Source: Candidatus Latescibacterota bacterium (GTDB lineage Bacteria; Latescibacterota; 4484-107; B68-G9). From it: 6,654 nt of DNA. The position numbers and the translations under genes were made by a program. Numbering within the stretch: position 1 is the first letter of the stretch; each line of letters opens with the position of its first letter. Below are positions 5,901 to 6,654 of this stretch, one piece after another. The notes beneath the pieces are model-generated. The model did not search any database. It was not told the DNA's origin and saw only the letters and a program-made list of their open reading frames with translations. Location: assembly GCA_012962735.1 (NCBI GenBank), contig DTXA01000129.1, forward strand, positions 1 through 6,654, in the 5' to 3' direction.

Positions 5901-6393
5901 GGGTTCGGAGGTGCGGATAGGGGGAATGGTGGCGGCGGTGCGGACCATCCAGGACCGCTCGGGCCGACCTATGGCCTTCGTGACATTGGAGGGCTTGGAT
6001 GGGTCGGTGGAGGTGGTGGTCTTCTGGGAGGCGTATGAGCGATACCGGGACCTGTTGAGCGACAACCGAGCGGTCTTAGTGATGGGGAGGCTCTCCGGCA
6101 ACGAGTCGGGGAGGGCCAAGGTGAGGGTGGAGGAGGTCCTGCCCTTAGAGGAAGCACGGGAGAGGCTGGTGCGGGCTCTGTGTATAGATCTGAGGGGGGC
6201 TTCGGAGGAACGCCTTGAACATCTTCGAGCGTCCTTAGAGCGCCACCGTGGGGGGTGTTCCCTCCTCCTGCGTGTCCGGACAAAGTGGGGTGATGTTTTC
6301 GTGCGATCGAGGTCTCTTAAAGTTAGTCCTTCTCCGGAGCTTTTGGCCGAGCTTCGAAGGGAGGTGGGCCGGGAGGCCGTGCGCCTGATGTGA
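2944..6393 (+). CDS. dnaE: DNA polymerase III subunit alpha (DnaE)
   Basis: This 1149-residue protein is the replicative C-family polymerase, close to the usual length (E. coli 1160). An N-terminal PHP domain (1 to about 210) carries a complete set of putative metal ligands: His7, His9, Asp16, His41, Glu66, His85, Cys135, Asp204 and His206. The palm shows GPGRGSAAGS (373-382) and PDIDVDF (414-420), giving catalytic Asp415 and Asp417; the third, Asp569, lies in LKMDLLGL. Further blocks are MVALYRPGPM (644-653), the GIMVYQEQLMQVSRDMAGFT segment (685-704), FNKSHAAAYAFVAYQTAYLK (759-778) and a helix-hairpin-helix region (about 833-890). A beta-clamp-binding motif, QISLF, is at 921-925. An OB fold follows at about 985-1065, then a C-terminal tau-binding-type domain. 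No intein or frameshift is present. It extends primers at the fork within the polymerase III holoenzyme. It starts 13 nt after rlmD and ends 56 nt before mutS2. Confidence 0.97.
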   Translation: MEFVHLHTHSYYSLLDGLNSPEALLTRAAELGMGTLALTDHGVLYGAVEFYKAARKAGIKPILGCEVYVAQKSRFDRPSNEKSYHLVLLVEDDRGYQNLLQLVTKASLEGYYYKPRVDKELLRKYSDGLIATTACVMGEVPRALLEQGEEAAERMVREYLEIFGEGKFFLELQHHPELPNQEPTNRGLLRLARKLGLPVVATQDVHYLRPEDAPVQDTLLCIQTQSTLDDPKRLTMLGVDYSMTSPGQMWEWFRDVPEALENTLRIAERCSVELPLERTLFPHFPTPEGLSPGEYLRWLCYEGMRRRYGLVRDGDRWEHTGEVPPEALPKSPEEIGERLEYELGVIERMGFETYFLIVWDFVRFAKERRIMVGPGRGSAAGSLVAYVLEITDIDPLKYELMFERFLNPDRVEEPDIDVDFDDEHRDEVIEYVAGKYGRENVAQVITFGTMAAKAAVRDVGRAMGLSYEQVDAIAKLIPDRIGITLEEALKEPELKRRYEEDKAVRGLLEIAMKLEGVVRHASVHACAVVISQEPLTRYTPLQYAPRGEKVVITQYSADSLKDLGLLKMDLLGLRNLTVIRKCVDMARKRYGVELDIHHLPLDDPQTYELFGRGETTGVFQFESEGMKRYLRELRPRNFEDLIAMVALYRPGPMQFIEEYIARHHGERPVTYEHPIMERALKGTYGIMVYQEQLMQVSRDMAGFTGGEADTLRKAVAKKIPELMALLKEKFLEGATRNGVPKDTAERIWVGWEEFGRYAFNKSHAAAYAFVAYQTAYLKAHYPKEFMAANLTSVMDNSDRVTVFIEECRRMGIRVLPPDVNESDITFTVVEEGIRFGLGAVKNVGAPAVHAILEARRESPFQSLYDFCERVDLKALNRRMLESLISAGAMDGLGGHRAQLLKALDGAIARAQVLRQERQRGQISLFEAGPALPEDRLPEVPQWSRSEALAKEKEVLGFYVSGHPLDPYREELEAFATPFENLEGLSQGSEVRIGGMVAAVRTIQDRSGRPMAFVTLEGLDGSVEVVVFWEAYERYRDLLSDNRAVLVMGRLSGNESGRAKVRVEEVLPLEEARERLVRALCIDLRGASEERLEHLRASLERHRGGCSLLLRVRTKWGDVFVRSRSLKVSPSPELLAELRREVGREAVRLM

Positions 6394-6428
6394 TACTAAC
6401 TGAAGACCGGAGACAAGATACGTCAACT

Positions 6429-6433
6429 GGAGG
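6429..6433 (+). promoter_or_regulatory. Distant Shine-Dalgarno candidate for mutS2
   Basis: GGAGG lies 16 nt before the ATG at 6450, longer than the usual 5-9 nt. The frame contains no ATG, GTG or TTG nearer this site: the codons between are GGA, CTT, CTG, GAA, TAT and ATT. Either the ATG is used with wide spacing, or a rare CTG or ATT start is used. The AT-rich stretch AATATATT just before the ATG may keep it unstructured. Confidence 0.35.
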
Positions 6434-6449
6434 ACTTCTGGAATATATT

Positions 6450-6654
6450 ATGGATGTCCACACTCTCTCCAGGCTCGAGTTCGACAAAGTAAGGGAGCTG
6501 GCCGCCGGATACGCCTGTTCCCCATTGGGGGAGGAGCGGGTGAGGGCCTTAAAACCCTCGGATGATATCGACGAGGTGGAGGCCAGGCTCCAGGGGACTT
6601 CGGAAATGCCGGACCTCCTGCGGTTCGACGAGCCCCTTCCCTTGGGGAGTATAA
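6450..6654 (+). CDS. mutS2: MutS2 N-terminal fragment (runs off right edge)
   Basis: Sixty-eight codons are present. The protein begins MDVHTLSRLEFDKVRELAAG, continues with YACSPLGEERVRALKPS (21-37) and ends with LLRFDEPLPLGSI. This follows the start of bacterial MutS2 closely (in B. subtilis, LEFxKVxE, then ASSLGKE, then LKPS, then a segment ending in PFGG). MutS2 proteins are dimeric ATPases related to MutS, with a C-terminal Smr nuclease domain. They have been linked to suppression of homologous recombination and, in B. subtilis, to processing of collided ribosomes. The ATPase and Smr domains are outside the window, so their integrity is unknown. The ATG at 6450 is chosen because the conserved LEF block begins 9 residues later, as in homologues. 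The gene follows dnaE by 56 nt on the same strand. Confidence 0.85.
   Translation, partial: MDVHTLSRLEFDKVRELAAGYACSPLGEERVRALKPSDDIDEVEARLQGTSEMPDLLRFDEPLPLGSI

Noticed and set aside
2944..6393. Intein, frameshift or split in dnaE
   Set aside because: The frame is continuous, of normal length, and every domain boundary reads through without an insertion.

Overview
The window is GC-rich bacterial chromosomal DNA (roughly 60% G+C by eye), with tightly packed genes and many AGG (Arg) and ATA (Ile) codons. The housekeeping genes are bacterial: a DnaE-type polymerase III alpha, an Fe-S/TRAM uracil-5 RNA methyltransferase and MutS2. The unusual formyltransferase at 653-1492 resembles a PurN-like family I associate with Chloroflexota (Dehalococcoidia). 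That placement comes from memory of the family and is tentative.

Layout. (1) Positions 1-240, minus strand: the first codons of a TrmJ/SpoU-type RNA 2'-O-methyltransferase run off the left edge. Before it comes a 24-codon reading frame with its own Shine-Dalgarno sequence, and before that a promoter with a perfect TTGACA. (2) Positions 241-370: non-coding, with a terminator-like hairpin at 275-311 and a weak plus-strand promoter candidate. (3) Positions 371-621, plus strand: a decayed remnant of the C-terminal part of a URO-D-superfamily protein. It is broken by frameshifts, a nonsense codon and a probable internal deletion. (4) Positions 653-1492: a divergent formyltransferase with its catalytic Asn/His/Asp intact. 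(5) Positions 1493-1577: an intergenic gap with a long imperfect hairpin. (6) Positions 1578-6654: a colinear run of an RlmD-type 23S rRNA m5U methyltransferase, dnaE and the beginning of mutS2. The gaps here are 13 nt and 56 nt, consistent with one operon.

The downstream run joins chromosome replication (DnaE), MutS2 (recombination or ribosome-collision handling) and rRNA modification (RlmD). The upstream part looks like a remodelled divergent intergenic region. It once held a URO-D-like gene just ahead of the formyltransferase, and only relics of it remain.

I found no mobile element, CRISPR array, tRNA or rRNA, and no clear case for a wholly new system. The items most worth a second look are the unannotated pseudogene, the trmJ leader with its small reading frame, the non-canonical formyltransferase, and two strong inverted repeats (1506-1548 and 2816-2841).
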